Positions 1 to 8,146 of a DNA stretch of 40,910 nt are shown piece by piece (positions within the stretch are counted from its first letter, which is position 1; every line of letters begins with the position of its first letter). Position numbers and translations under genes: made by a program. Below the pieces are notes generated by a model that did no database searches, was not told the DNA's origin, and was given only the letters and a program-made list of their open reading frames with translations. The stretch comes from Eutrophocola sp963925675 (GTDB lineage Bacteria > Pseudomonadota > Gammaproteobacteria > Pseudomonadales > Pseudohongiellaceae): assembly GCA_963925675.1 (NCBI GenBank), contig CAWUSW010000060.1, positions 1 through 40,910 of the forward strand. Reading direction: 5' to 3'.

Positions 1-56
1 ACCATGCCGGCACCAACGATAACAAGATCATAGGAATCAGAACGGCACAGGGTCAT
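1..56 (-). CDS. ubiH: UbiH-type FAD monooxygenase, 5' end only
   Basis: Only the first 18 or so codons lie in the window; the gene runs off the left edge. The peptide starts MTLCRSDSYDLVIVGAGMV, which is the beta strand and GxG turn that open the FAD-binding Rossmann fold of UbiH/UbiF/COQ6 hydroxylases. These enzymes add ring hydroxyls during ubiquinone synthesis. The ATG overlaps the pepP stop codon in an ATGA arrangement, so the two are translationally coupled. The ygfB-pepP-ubiH order is well known in gammaproteobacteria, which makes ubiH the best call. Exact family membership cannot be proved from 18 residues. Confidence 0.82.
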   Translation of the reverse strand, partial: MTLCRSDSYDLVIVGAGM

Positions 57-1381
57 CCGGCTGCCGCCATGAACGATTCAATTTCCTCAACGCTTTTAGG
101 CAAGCCATCTGTCAGAACTTCATGACCATCAGCCGTTACGGCAACATCATCTTCAATGCGCACACCGATACCCCACCATTTTTGGTCGACCTTCTTATTA
201 CCTGATGCGATATATATTCCCGGCTCTACAGTCAACACCATGCCCGCTTCCAGTAAACGCCAGTTACCGTCAATTTTATAATCCCCCACATCGTGTACAT
301 CCATCCCCAGCCAGTGGCCGGCTCGATGCATATAAAAATCACGGTAGGCGCCTTTTTTAATAAGCGTCTCAACCTTGCCTTTCAAAATACCCAGCTTTAC
401 CAGTCCCTGAGTGATGACCTTTACAGTCACCTTGTGCGAATCATCCCAATGATTACCTGGCTTAACAGCCTTTATAGCGTCAAGCTGAGCCTTTAATACC
501 AGCTCATAAATCGCTTTTTGTTCCTTACTGAATTTCCCGTTAACCGGGAATGTGCGGGTGATATCAGAGGCGTAATATTCGTATTCACAGCCTGCATCAA
601 TCAACACCAGATCACCTTTCTTCATCTGTGCATTATTTTCTGTGTAGTGCAAAATACAGGCATTTTCACCACTAGCGACAATTGAATTATAGGCAGGTGA
701 CCTGCAGCCAGTCCGGGCAAACTCATGTAGATATTCAGCCTCCAGTTCATATTCAAACATGCCGGGCTTACAGATTTCCATAGCCCGTTTGTGCGCACGA
801 ACAGCTACCTGGCCTGATTCCCGCATAAGATTAATTTCTGCTTTGGATTTAATCAGGCGCATCTCATGCAACAAGTGATCAAGTACCAGAAACTCGCCAG
901 GAGAATGCACACCGCTGCGCACCTTGCTACGAATTACTTTGACCCATTCCATAACCTGATGATCGAATTGCTCATCTCTGCCCATGGCATAATAAACACG
1001 CTCCCTGCCCTCAATCAGTCCCGGAAGAATGTCATCAATATCTGAAATGGGAAAAGCATCATCCACGCCGAGAGTTTCAGCCGCATTTTCCGGACCCATC
1101 AAGCGACCATTCCACATCTCCTTTAAAGGGTCTTTTTCCTGACAAAAAAGCAGGCATTCTCCCTGAGGGCGTCCAGGTATCAAGACCAAACAGCTTTGCG
1201 CTTCCTTAAAGCCTGTCAGGTAGTACAGATCACTGTTTTGCCGAAATGCAAAAGTTGAATCGCCGTTACGCAGGAATTCTTCAGAAGATGAAAGAATAGC
1301 AATCGAATTTGGCTCCATGTGGGCCATTAATTCTCGTCGACGTTTTTTGAATTCAGATTTTTTAATTTGCAGCTGAGACAT
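53..1381 (-). CDS. pepP: Xaa-Pro aminopeptidase P
   Basis: Cytosolic metallopeptidase that removes the N-terminal residue from peptides with proline in second position. At 442 residues it matches the usual length of about 440. The N-terminal aminopeptidase P domain covers roughly residues 5-145 and the pita-bread M24 domain roughly 180-430. The five expected metal ligands are visible: D262, D273, H356, E386 (in VEPGIYI) and E410 (in RIEDD). The gene lies between ygfB and ubiH, overlapping ubiH by four bases, as in many gammaproteobacteria. Family assignment is firm; the substrate range in this organism is not known. Confidence 0.97.
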   Translation of the reverse strand: MSQLQIKKSEFKKRRRELMAHMEPNSIAILSSSEEFLRNGDSTFAFRQNSDLYYLTGFKEAQSCLVLIPGRPQGECLLFCQEKDPLKEMWNGRLMGPENAAETLGVDDAFPISDIDDILPGLIEGRERVYYAMGRDEQFDHQVMEWVKVIRSKVRSGVHSPGEFLVLDHLLHEMRLIKSKAEINLMRESGQVAVRAHKRAMEICKPGMFEYELEAEYLHEFARTGCRSPAYNSIVASGENACILHYTENNAQMKKGDLVLIDAGCEYEYYASDITRTFPVNGKFSKEQKAIYELVLKAQLDAIKAVKPGNHWDDSHKVTVKVITQGLVKLGILKGKVETLIKKGAYRDFYMHRAGHWLGMDVHDVGDYKIDGNWRLLEAGMVLTVEPGIYIASGNKKVDQKWWGIGVRIEDDVAVTADGHEVLTDGLPKSVEEIESFMAAAG

Positions 1382-1472
1382 AGGGGGTTCTGATTCCAGT
1401 TTGGTTTGAGTAATTTTATATTAGTAAGCGTTCTACGCCTGATTTAAAAATAAGTAGCATTTTTTTTAAAAT

Positions 1473-2048
1473 TTAATGAGTATTTTCATCAGGAACATTG
1501 ATATCCAGAGTCACTGGTGGCGCTTGATTGACATTGTTTTGCAGGAAGACAGTAATGGCCGCCATCCTTACATATTCTTCAATTTCCATAAAATTGATTT
1601 CATTATCACTCTCGCTTGCTTCTTCATTTTCCTCATCAACTTCAGCAATGCGCGAGAAATCACTCAGAACCTCCCGAGTGTCTGTTTCCATAGCCGAATC
1701 GTCTCTGACCCAGGCGCCGGCAAAACCGGCATTAAAGCCATCACACCAATGAGAAAGTGCTATCAAACGCTGACTGAACTCTTCATCTGCGTCTGGCAAA
1801 AGAAGCTCAAAGGCATAATTCTCAGTCTTCAGCTGGCTTAGAATATCTTCTGCCAACATTTTAAGTAAGTTAGTAATTACTTCTTTTGTATCATTTGGTA
1901 TTTTAAGTATCTTAACACTCAAATCGAGATCAAAAGCTGCACTATATGCGCATATCTGGCCACTGAGTACGCCATGTATTTCAGAGACCGATGTCGCAAT
2001 TCGGTGTGCTGCCAGCAATTCTGCTGTCATCGAAAAATCGGCTGCCAT
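1473..2048 (-). CDS. ygfB: YgfB/YecA (UPF0149) family protein
   Basis: A 191-residue protein of the UPF0149 family, of poorly defined function in most species; it is a single-domain helical protein. Recognisable family features are the LSHWCDGFNAGFAG stretch near residues 98-111, the EVLSDFSRIAEVD segment, a very acidic linker and the EEYVRMAAITVFL helix near the C terminus. It has no SEC-C zinc tail, unlike some YecA relatives. It lies 91 bp upstream of pepP in the same direction and is divergent from the TIGR02449-zapA pair, the standard arrangement, which supports the symbol. Confidence 0.9.
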   Translation of the reverse strand: MAADFSMTAELLAAHRIATSVSEIHGVLSGQICAYSAAFDLDLSVKILKIPNDTKEVITNLLKMLAEDILSQLKTENYAFELLLPDADEEFSQRLIALSHWCDGFNAGFAGAWVRDDSAMETDTREVLSDFSRIAEVDEENEEASESDNEINFMEIEEYVRMAAITVFLQNNVNQAPPVTLDINVPDENTH

Positions 2049-2223
2049 TTTTTCTCCAATTAACTCGTGAGCCGTGAATATAAGGCGTTAATGATAGCAT
2101 TGTCACCAGTCAATTTGAGAAAACTAGCGCATTCTGCTGAGCTGAGTTGCCAAATCATGAGTTGACCCTGTCGAATGCTCGCTTTATAGTTACTTGCCGT
2201 TATTTTGTGGATATTCAAGAGCA

Positions 2224-2430
2224 ATGAGTGATACTAGTTTCAACACCTTAGAGGACAAAGTTGATGATCTGATTCAACTTTGTCACGACATGAAAAATGA
2301 GAATCAAATCCTCAGGGATGACAAGCATACTTGGGAAAATGAGCGAAATTCACTGATTGAGAAAAACCAGTTGGCCCGCACCCGGCTGGAAAAAGTATTA
2401 CAACGGCTAAAAACCCTGGAACAGGTCTAG
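2224..2430 (+). CDS. TIGR02449-type small coiled-coil protein
   Basis: A 68-residue, highly charged helical protein starting MSDTSFNTLEDKVDDL. Leucines and hydrophobics are spaced like a coiled coil through nearly the whole length (LEDKVDDLIQLC, ENQILRDDK, LEKVLQRLKTLEQV), much like ZapB. I chose the ATG at 2224 rather than an upstream in-frame start at 2194 because the family begins with this short leader. The position directly before zapA and divergent from ygfB is the usual context of the TIGR02449 family. A role with ZapA in cell division is plausible from neighbourhood and shape but is inference. Confidence 0.8.
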   Translation: MSDTSFNTLEDKVDDLIQLCHDMKNENQILRDDKHTWENERNSLIEKNQLARTRLEKVLQRLKTLEQV

Positions 2431-2484
2431 TTGAGCCATACTTAAACCAAAGAAGCTTAACGGGAAACGAGATTAGCACTTAAT

Positions 2485-2799
2485 ATGTCAACAGAAGTCG
2501 ATACGGTCAACATAACTATCCTGGGGAGAGATTACCAGATTGCCTGCCCTGCGGAAGATGAGGAAGGACTGCGCAAATCCGCAAAATATCTGGATACTCA
2601 AATGGACCTGGTCAAATCCCGCGGATCCACGCTGGCGTTTGAAAAAGTGGCAGTAATGGCCGCCCTGAATATTTGTCACGAGCTATTACAAAAATCACAG
2701 CATGCCGCTGATTCAGAGCATAACTCGCTGGATCAAATTAAATCGCTACAGGATAAAATCGAAGCCGCTCTGCAGGCCAGCAGACAAATCGAAATTTAA
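2485..2799 (+). CDS. zapA: Cell division protein ZapA
   Basis: ZapA binds FtsZ and cross-links protofilaments in the Z ring at mid-cell. The protein is 104 residues, a normal length. The N-terminal half holds the FtsZ-binding fold (VNITILGRDYQIACPAEDEE, then LRKSAKYLDTQM), and the C-terminal half is a coiled coil (LDQIKSLQDKIEAALQASRQ) that makes the tetramer. It begins 54 bp after the TIGR02449 gene and is followed by 6S RNA and the cyclo-ligase gene, the classical zapA-ssrS-fau order. Confidence 0.93.
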   Translation: MSTEVDTVNITILGRDYQIACPAEDEEGLRKSAKYLDTQMDLVKSRGSTLAFEKVAVMAALNICHELLQKSQHAADSEHNSLDQIKSLQDKIEAALQASRQIEI

Positions 2800-3003
2800 C
2801 CTGCTTCTATTTATGATATGCGCCAAGTACCACGCGTACTTATATTCCCACTATCAGACTCATTAACACACGCTCTATTCCCTTTTCAGCAGGCAAAAAG
2901 TCTGAATTTAGGTTTTTTTTCAGCCTTTGCTTTACCAATCAAGCTCTTACAAATATCTTGTAAATAGCCGCCAGAATTTAATCCCTTTGCGCGCTATTTG
3001 TCA

Positions 3004-3009
3004 TATAAT
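3004..3009 (+). promoter_or_regulatory. -10 box of the 6S RNA promoter
   Basis: A perfect TATAAT lies 6-7 bases before the inferred 5' end of 6S RNA. No convincing -35 hexamer is visible at the normal spacing, so promoter strength or an additional factor cannot be judged from sequence. The start site is inferred from the RNA fold, not mapped. Confidence 0.55.
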
Positions 3010-3015
3010 TGCTAG

Positions 3016-3193
3016 CAACTCCCTGGGGTATTGGCCAGTTGAATATGTTCTTGAGCCGATAATGTAAACCCGGAGGCCTAGCCCAATGATGTTGTTGTGC
3101 ATGTCCGCTAGACGGAAAGCCTTATGCGTCGGACTGGCCACCACCTGAATCTTTCGGTTCAGGGCTATTTTAGCAGCGGTATTTTGGGGAGCT
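3016..3193 (+). ncRNA. ssrS: 6S RNA (SsrS)
   Basis: 6S RNA binds the sigma70 RNA polymerase holoenzyme and lowers transcription from many promoters in stationary phase. Several conserved blocks can be seen: TTGAGCCGATA near 3050, TCCGCTAGACGGAAAGCCTTATG near 3107, and a CACCTGAATC...GGTTCAGGG hairpin near 3150. The ends can pair (CTCCC near 3019 with GGGAG near 3187), giving the long interrupted hairpin with a central bubble. The length of about 178 nt and the position between zapA and the cyclo-ligase gene fit exactly. End coordinates are accurate only to a few bases. Confidence 0.87.
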
Positions 3194-3290
3194 TTTACTT
3201 TACGACAAGCCTGCTTTTCTGCACAATCTACCTATAACAGAAAAATATTAGTCAGTACTTACTACCTTTTTTCTGCCAGTAATTAAAACA

Positions 3291-3869
3291 ATGGATAGGA
3301 AATCTCTACGTAAGCAGATGCGCGAACTGCGCCGAAGTGTTCTACCTGAAGATCAGGCCAGAGCTGCAACATTTGCGGCAAAAACCGCACTGAATCAGTC
3401 TGCTTTTCCCCTTGGTGACTCTATTGCCCTATATATGGCGGCAGACGGAGAACTGGATACGCGCTTTCTTCTTCAAGCACTGCTTGATCAGGGCAAAAAC
3501 TGCTATTTACCGGTACTGGTAGAAGAAACGACCACCCTGCTATTTAAACAATTCTTGCCTGACAAGCCATTGGTGAGCAATTTTTTCGGTCTGCTAGAGC
3601 CTGAACCTGCTGCGCCAGTAATTGACCCCCAGGATTTATCTTGCGTTTTTATGCCATTGGTTGCCTTTGATGAACAGGGCAATCGCTTGGGGATGGGGAA
3701 AGGTTATTACGATAGAACTTTTGCCTTTTTAAAGGATAAAAGCGCTATAGGGCCCGAATTAATTGGATTAGCTCATGAATGTCAGAGGGTAGAAAGTCTT
3801 GAGGCGGCGGACTGGGACGTGCCTCTGGGGGGGATTATCACAGGACAGCAGTTCTATCAGGTCAGGTAA
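3291..3869 (+). CDS. fau: 5-formyltetrahydrofolate cyclo-ligase
   Basis: Also called YgfA or MTHFS. It uses ATP to convert 5-formyl-THF, a dead-end folate, into 5,10-methenyl-THF. The protein is 192 residues. The N terminus has the basic KSLRKQMRELRR segment, and the ATP/folate site signature is the GNRLGMGKGYYDRTF stretch near residues 126-140. In many gammaproteobacteria the gene shares a transcript with 6S RNA, and the roughly 100-bp gap here allows that. The Shine-Dalgarno sequence before the ATG is weak. Confidence 0.95.
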   Translation: MDRKSLRKQMRELRRSVLPEDQARAATFAAKTALNQSAFPLGDSIALYMAADGELDTRFLLQALLDQGKNCYLPVLVEETTTLLFKQFLPDKPLVSNFFGLLEPEPAAPVIDPQDLSCVFMPLVAFDEQGNRLGMGKGYYDRTFAFLKDKSAIGPELIGLAHECQRVESLEAADWDVPLGGIITGQQFYQVR

Positions 3870-3906
3870 TGTAATGTTGCCAAAACGGCTTACAGGTGCA
3901 AATAGG

Positions 3907-3999
3907 CTACAAAAGACTGCTCTGCGCTACACTGCTAATCAGAATGCCGGCACTAAAAACAATTAAGAGAACCACCATAAGATCAGGACTTTTTTTCAT
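3907..3999 (-). CDS. Putative 30-residue single-span membrane peptide
   Basis: An ORF of 30 codons starting MKKSPDLMVVLLIVFSAG and ending in SSLL. It has a positively charged start, then one strongly hydrophobic helix (residues 7-21), then a short polar tail, which is the plan of a small inner-membrane protein. A clean Shine-Dalgarno GGAG (4005-4008) sits five bases before the ATG, the best direct evidence that it is translated. It is convergent with fau and divergent from rpiA. I know of no function; conservation must be tested before it is accepted. Confidence 0.5.
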   Translation of the reverse strand: MKKSPDLMVVLLIVFSAGILISSVAQSSLL

Positions 4000-4038
4000 A
4001 CTTACTCCGAAACAGCACAAGTTAGAGTTAATATTTAA

Positions 4039-4173
4039 ATGCTTTTATTAGGTATATCTCGCAAGCGACTGAGCTATATGGCATTTATTTTAAATATGCA
4101 AGCTTTAATTGTTTTTATAATTGCTGCAAAGATCGCCTCGCAACCTGCTCTTGCCTTGGATAGACTAAGGTGA
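4039..4173 (+). CDS. Doubtful 44-residue ORF resembling a signal peptide
   Basis: A short frame before rpiA encodes a basic start (MLLLGISRKRLSYMAF), a hydrophobic stretch (ALIVFIIAAKIA) and an ALALD end that resembles a signal peptidase site, then stops after five more residues. There is no convincing ribosome binding site. It could be a tiny secreted or leader peptide, a gene remnant or chance. The rest of the 3870-4211 gap holds only the small minus-strand ORF and no other gene that I can see. Confidence 0.17.
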   Translation: MLLLGISRKRLSYMAFILNMQALIVFIIAAKIASQPALALDRLR

Positions 4174-4211
4174 AATATTTTCCAATAACCCGCAATCAAT
4201 AGAGTGGCAAT

Positions 4212-4889
4212 ATGACCCAGGACGAATTGAAACAAGCCGTTGCAAGGGCTGCGTTTGACTACATTCAAAAGCACCTGCATGAAGACAGCGTAATTGGGGT
4301 TGGCACAGGCTCCACTGCCAATCTTTTTATTGAAGAACTGGCCAGCGTTAAACATAAAATCAACGCAACTGTAGCCAGTTCCGAGGAAACAGCGCGACGC
4401 TTGAAAGAACATGGTATTCCTGTGTTTGACCTGAACGCAGTAGATGAAGTGAGCGTCTATATCGATGGCGCCGATGAAGCTAATGAATATCTTCAGTTAA
4501 TTAAAGGCGGTGGCGCCGCCCTGACTCGCGAAAAAATCATCGCCGCAGTGGCCAAGGAATTTGTTTGTATAGCTGATGAAAGTAAATTTGTTGGAGTGCT
4601 TGGCGGTTTTCCACTTCCTGTGGAAGTTATTCCTATGGCACGCAGCCATGTGGCACGGCAAATTGTAAAATTGGGTGGAGACCCGGTCTACCGGGAAGGC
4701 TGTGTTACTGATAACGGCAATATCATTATCGACGTCTATAACATGTCCATCGTAGACCCACGGCAACTTGAAACAGACCTTAACCAGATAGTTGGTGTAG
4801 TCACCAACGGATTGTTTGCCCTGCGCCCCGCAGACCTGTTGTTTCTAGGCAAAGAAAGTGGCGTGGAAACTATTAAAGTATCTGGCTAG
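4212..4889 (+). CDS. rpiA: Ribose-5-phosphate isomerase A
   Basis: Interconverts ribose 5-phosphate and ribulose 5-phosphate in the non-oxidative pentose phosphate pathway. The 225-residue protein carries the phosphate-binding loop GVGTGST (29-35) and the active-site residues expected for RpiA: D85 and D88 in DGADEA, K98 in IKGGGAA and E107 in TREKI. It is convergent with the acyltransferase-like gene, with only five bases between the two stop codons. Transketolase, a partner in the same pathway, is encoded at 9655-11691. Confidence 0.97.
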   Translation: MTQDELKQAVARAAFDYIQKHLHEDSVIGVGTGSTANLFIEELASVKHKINATVASSEETARRLKEHGIPVFDLNAVDEVSVYIDGADEANEYLQLIKGGGAALTREKIIAAVAKEFVCIADESKFVGVLGGFPLPVEVIPMARSHVARQIVKLGGDPVYREGCVTDNGNIIIDVYNMSIVDPRQLETDLNQIVGVVTNGLFALRPADLLFLGKESGVETIKVSG

Positions 4890-4894
4890 CAAAT

Positions 4895-5791
4895 CTATTT
4901 TATCCATTTCCAGCCTTCCCACAGCCCAGGCTGGTTTTGGATCGCAGCTTCAAGAACAATCAAATAACGCGTCATCGCCTCATTAACATCTATTGCCTCA
5001 ACTCCATCACTGACAGGCTTTATCACCATCTCAAAGCGACTACCTCCCAGCCAATTCAGGTAAGCTGCCACGATTGGAATATTTTTTTTAACTGCCAGTT
5101 TTACTGTGCCCGTTGGGCAAGATAATGTGGAGTTTAAAAATTTAAAATCTTTGCGATTTTTGTCATCAAAAACTCCTGGAAAATCATTGGCGGTAACCAC
5201 AAGATGATTTTGTTCAAACGCGCGCAGAATAGGCCGGGCAAGCCGCTGCGGCTTTACCAGTATGACTTCCCCACCATTCGACAGTTTTTGTGCATGCCGA
5301 TAAATGCGATTGATTCTACTGCCAAACTTCTGGAATCTGGAATTATCTCTGTCATCCATCGCTATAGTAGTAACAGGAAAATTTAATCGGGCCAGCAAGT
5401 TGCAAAAAAGCATATTAAGATGATGGTGATAGGTCATAACCAGCAAACCTTTCTCTGCACCTTGAAATTCATCAATATATTCAGCGCCCTTAATTTCAAG
5501 CTGACAATGTTTAATCCAGGACGTATCTTCCCGGGAATAGAAACTGCCCTGAAAGCGAGTCACACTTACCAGTGCTGCATGGCGTTTCCAGGCCCTGGCA
5601 GCTGTTTCTTTATCATCAAATACTTTTTCCAGGCCATGCATAAAGACTGCTTTATGTTTGCTAATGCCAGGATGTAGAAGAGGAATTGTTAAAGCAGAAA
5701 GACTATTACCCATCGAATAAGGAAGGATGATGCGCATGAGGGCAGTCCATGCAAGCATGAGCTTGAAACGCAGTACAGCCAGCCAGCTCAT
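4895..5791 (-). CDS. LpxL/LABLAT-like acyltransferase family protein, atypical active site
   Basis: A 298-residue protein with the layout of the lysophospholipid acyltransferase family that includes lipid A acyltransferases. There is a hydrophobic N terminus (residues 10-38), a histidine motif (YHHHLNMLF, 121-129), a DFPG block at 203-206, CPTGTVKLAVKKNIPIVAAY at 225-244 and a tryptophan-rich end (LWEGWKW). The family normally has H-x4-D/E; here none of the three histidines has an acidic residue at that spacing, so activity is uncertain. It lies 92 bp downstream of a methyltransferase on the same strand. It may modify a lipid, but the substrate is unknown. Confidence 0.7.
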   Translation of the reverse strand: MSWLAVLRFKLMLAWTALMRIILPYSMGNSLSALTIPLLHPGISKHKAVFMHGLEKVFDDKETAARAWKRHAALVSVTRFQGSFYSREDTSWIKHCQLEIKGAEYIDEFQGAEKGLLVMTYHHHLNMLFCNLLARLNFPVTTIAMDDRDNSRFQKFGSRINRIYRHAQKLSNGGEVILVKPQRLARPILRAFEQNHLVVTANDFPGVFDDKNRKDFKFLNSTLSCPTGTVKLAVKKNIPIVAAYLNWLGGSRFEMVIKPVSDGVEAIDVNEAMTRYLIVLEAAIQNQPGLWEGWKWIK

Positions 5792-5883
5792 ATTCTCAAT
5801 CCCGTACCCGGAGTTCGCCGGGCTTTCAAATTCAATTACGGCAAACTGTTTAAGACCCTGTAAACAACTAATAAAAAGGTCAT

Positions 5884-6711
5884 TTACTTTTTGATTTTAT
5901 ATACCTGATATCCCATCAATCCCTGCGAAAATAATTTGGTGTAATTATTCAATACAAGATCCCAATATTTCCCGACCTTGGCCTTATCAGAGCCTGCTGG
6001 GGCATCAAGTAATTCATCATTAAAATATTCTGTGTATTTTTGCAGGGGCGGGTAAACCTGAGCTCCGATATCCCTGTGTTCTATAATTTTAAGACCAGCA
6101 TCTTTTATAAAAGTATTGAACTCACCTTTGGCAGAAAAATGATTGCCTGATTTGAAAGTGACTTTTGCTGAATCCTCGCAACTTATATCTGCATAGACAA
6201 AAGTAGCACCAGGCTTTAATACCCTGCTCACTTCGTTAAAGAACTTTTGTTTTTCATCATAGTGAAATGAAGATTCTATACAATAAACAAAATCCAGGCT
6301 GTCATTTTCAAAATTATCCATTTCCATGGAATTACCCTGAATAGTAGTCAGTCTGTCTCCCACTGACTTTTCTTCGGCAAACTTTCGCGTTAACAAAAGA
6401 TGCTCTTCCAGCAGATCATAACAAGAGAGATTCACAGGGTGCTTCTCCAGCAAGCGAGCAGCATAACCACCAATACCACAACCAATTTCAACGCCATGAT
6501 CACCCGCAGCCAAGGGTGACAACATATCTACCACTAAATCAAAAAATGCCATTTCAGCATCAAACAGGTTTTTGCAAGACGGCGTCCAGTAGCCAAAATT
6601 TATTGCATGACTCAACTCACCATCCGTAGCTCGTGACAGATCAGCCAGGTAATCCCTGATCCAGCGGTAAAACTCATTAATCTGATCAGAGCCTTCGTGT
6701 TGTGAATTCAA
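5884..6711 (-). CDS. Class I SAM-dependent methyltransferase
   Basis: A 275-residue Rossmann-fold methyltransferase. Motif I is VEIGCGIGGYAARL (74-87), the acidic residue after strand two is D99, and the family's FVYCIESSFHY and LKPGATFVYAD segments follow. The INFGYWTP stretch near residue 37 is typical of small-molecule methyltransferases of the sterol/tocopherol/macrolide type. The start is TTG at 6711, with a GAGGT ribosome binding site six bases upstream; an ATG just before it is closed at once by TGA. Its partner is probably the downstream acyltransferase-like gene. Substrate unknown. Confidence 0.8.
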   Translation of the reverse strand: MNSQHEGSDQINEFYRWIRDYLADLSRATDGELSHAINFGYWTPSCKNLFDAEMAFFDLVVDMLSPLAAGDHGVEIGCGIGGYAARLLEKHPVNLSCYDLLEEHLLLTRKFAEEKSVGDRLTTIQGNSMEMDNFENDSLDFVYCIESSFHYDEKQKFFNEVSRVLKPGATFVYADISCEDSAKVTFKSGNHFSAKGEFNTFIKDAGLKIIEHRDIGAQVYPPLQKYTEYFNDELLDAPAGSDKAKVGKYWDLVLNNYTKLFSQGLMGYQVYKIKK

Positions 6712-6866
6712 TACATACCTCAGTCTAGATTGGCAATAACCGCGACAAGGTCTGCATTGCCGCCAAGCTGTTGATGGCCCGCGCTGTACCTGTTATTACA
6801 AACAGAAATTTGTTAAATGAGAAGGAAATATTTTTTGAAATTTTTCCTTCCCGGAATTTAAGATTA

Positions 6867-7934
6867 TTATTTTACCTGAGCCTTGTATTCACCTGCGGCA
6901 TAACGTGCGGACATTTCTTCCAGATTGTATATCTTTTTGATATTGGAAATTTGTCCAGCCGTACCAAAAGCCTCCAAACGGTTAACAACAATTTCTTTCA
7001 TCGCCGTAATTGTCGGGGTAAGAAATTTTCGCGGATCAAAATCAGATTTATTTTCAGCAAGGAAACGTCTGACAGCACCAGTAGAAGCCAGACGCAGGTC
7101 AGTATCAATATTTACCTTGCGTACGCCATTTTTGATGCCTTCCTGAATTTCTTCAACGGGCACACCATAGGTTTCAGGAATTTCACCGCCAAACTCATTA
7201 ATAACTGCCAGCCATTCCTGCGGAACAGAAGACGAACCATGCATCACCAGATGTGTGCCAGGGATACGTTGGTGGATTTCCCTGATTCTGTCAATTGCCA
7301 GAATATCGCCTGTAGGTGGTCGGCTGAATTTATAGGCACCGTGACTGGTGCCTACTGCGATAGCAAGAGCATCAACTTGAGTTGCCTCTACAAACTGTGC
7401 GGCTTCTTCAGGGTCTGTAAGCAACTGCTCCATAGTAAGCTTCCCTTCAGCGCCGTGACCGTCTTCCTCTCCAGCCATACCAGACTCCAGAGACCCCAGA
7501 CAACCCAGCTCACCTTCTACTGAGACGCCACAGGAATGCGCCATATCGACAGCTCTTTGAGTAACTTGTACGTTGTAATCAAAATCCATTGGCGTCTTGC
7601 CGTCTTCACCGAGAGAACCATCCATCATCACTGAGGAAAAACCCAGCTGGATGGAACGCTGGCATACGGCAGGTGAAACACCATGGTCCTGATGCATGAC
7701 AATAGGAATATGCGGGAACTCTTCAATGGCAGCCTGAATCAAATGTTTAAGAAAGTTTGACCCCGCATATTTACGGGCACCGGCTGAAGCCTGAAGGATA
7801 ACCGGACTATTTAGCTCACTGGCACCCTCCATGATTGCCCTGATCTGCTCAAGGTTGTTGACGTTAAACGCCGGCACCCCATAGCTGTGTTCGGCGGCAT
7901 GATCCAGTAATTGTCTTAAACTTATTAAAGCCAT
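6867..7934 (-). CDS. fba: Class II fructose-bisphosphate aldolase, Calvin-cycle subtype
   Basis: Zinc-dependent aldolase that splits or forms fructose 1,6-bisphosphate. At 355 residues it is the longer class IIB form (TIGR01521 type) also used in glycolysis and gluconeogenesis by non-autotrophic gammaproteobacteria. Visible elements include the metal motif VMHQDHG near residues 79-85, the GSLGEDGKTP loop, VEGELG, the glycine-rich VGTSHGAYKF segment and NIDTDLRLA near the C terminus. It is the third gene of the tkt-pgk-fba series. No RuBisCO or phosphoribulokinase is seen here, so the name does not imply CO2 fixation. Confidence 0.96.
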   Translation of the reverse strand: MALISLRQLLDHAAEHSYGVPAFNVNNLEQIRAIMEGASELNSPVILQASAGARKYAGSNFLKHLIQAAIEEFPHIPIVMHQDHGVSPAVCQRSIQLGFSSVMMDGSLGEDGKTPMDFDYNVQVTQRAVDMAHSCGVSVEGELGCLGSLESGMAGEEDGHGAEGKLTMEQLLTDPEEAAQFVEATQVDALAIAVGTSHGAYKFSRPPTGDILAIDRIREIHQRIPGTHLVMHGSSSVPQEWLAVINEFGGEIPETYGVPVEEIQEGIKNGVRKVNIDTDLRLASTGAVRRFLAENKSDFDPRKFLTPTITAMKEIVVNRLEAFGTAGQISNIKKIYNLEEMSARYAAGEYKAQVK

Positions 7935-7960
7935 GATTTTGTCCTTTTGTCTTTAAATTA

Positions 7961-8100
7961 ATTCGGGGTTATAAACCCCTCCTACAACTTTATAACTTAA
8001 ACTTAATGTGACTTCCTGGGCGGACAATGTCCGCCATGTCGGATGACGGGCTGCGCCCTTTTCCGACCTACAAACCGTGCCATGGAATTTACCTTATGCC
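7961..8100. repeat. Composite REP-like intergenic element, copy 1
   Basis: Between pgk and fba lie three palindromes in a row: a GGGGTT/AACCCC hairpin (7965-7979), GGCGGACA/TGTCCGCC (8019-8035), and a larger stem GTCGGA/TCCGAC (8038-8067) with an inner GGGC/GCCC hairpin. The first and third modules, plus a TGGAATTTA end, occur again in the same order at 15027-15200. In RNA they could form stable stem-loops between pgk and fba. REP-like is a description of structure; the family is not identified. Confidence 0.75.
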
Positions 8101-8146
8101 AAGGCCGGAATCTGCTCACCTTTTTCCTTTATAACTTTTCCTTTAT

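Noticed and set aside
6771..7523. Plus-strand frame of 250 codons
   Set aside because: Mostly antisense to the aldolase gene; low-complexity hydrophobic and cysteine-rich reading typical of a shadow frame.
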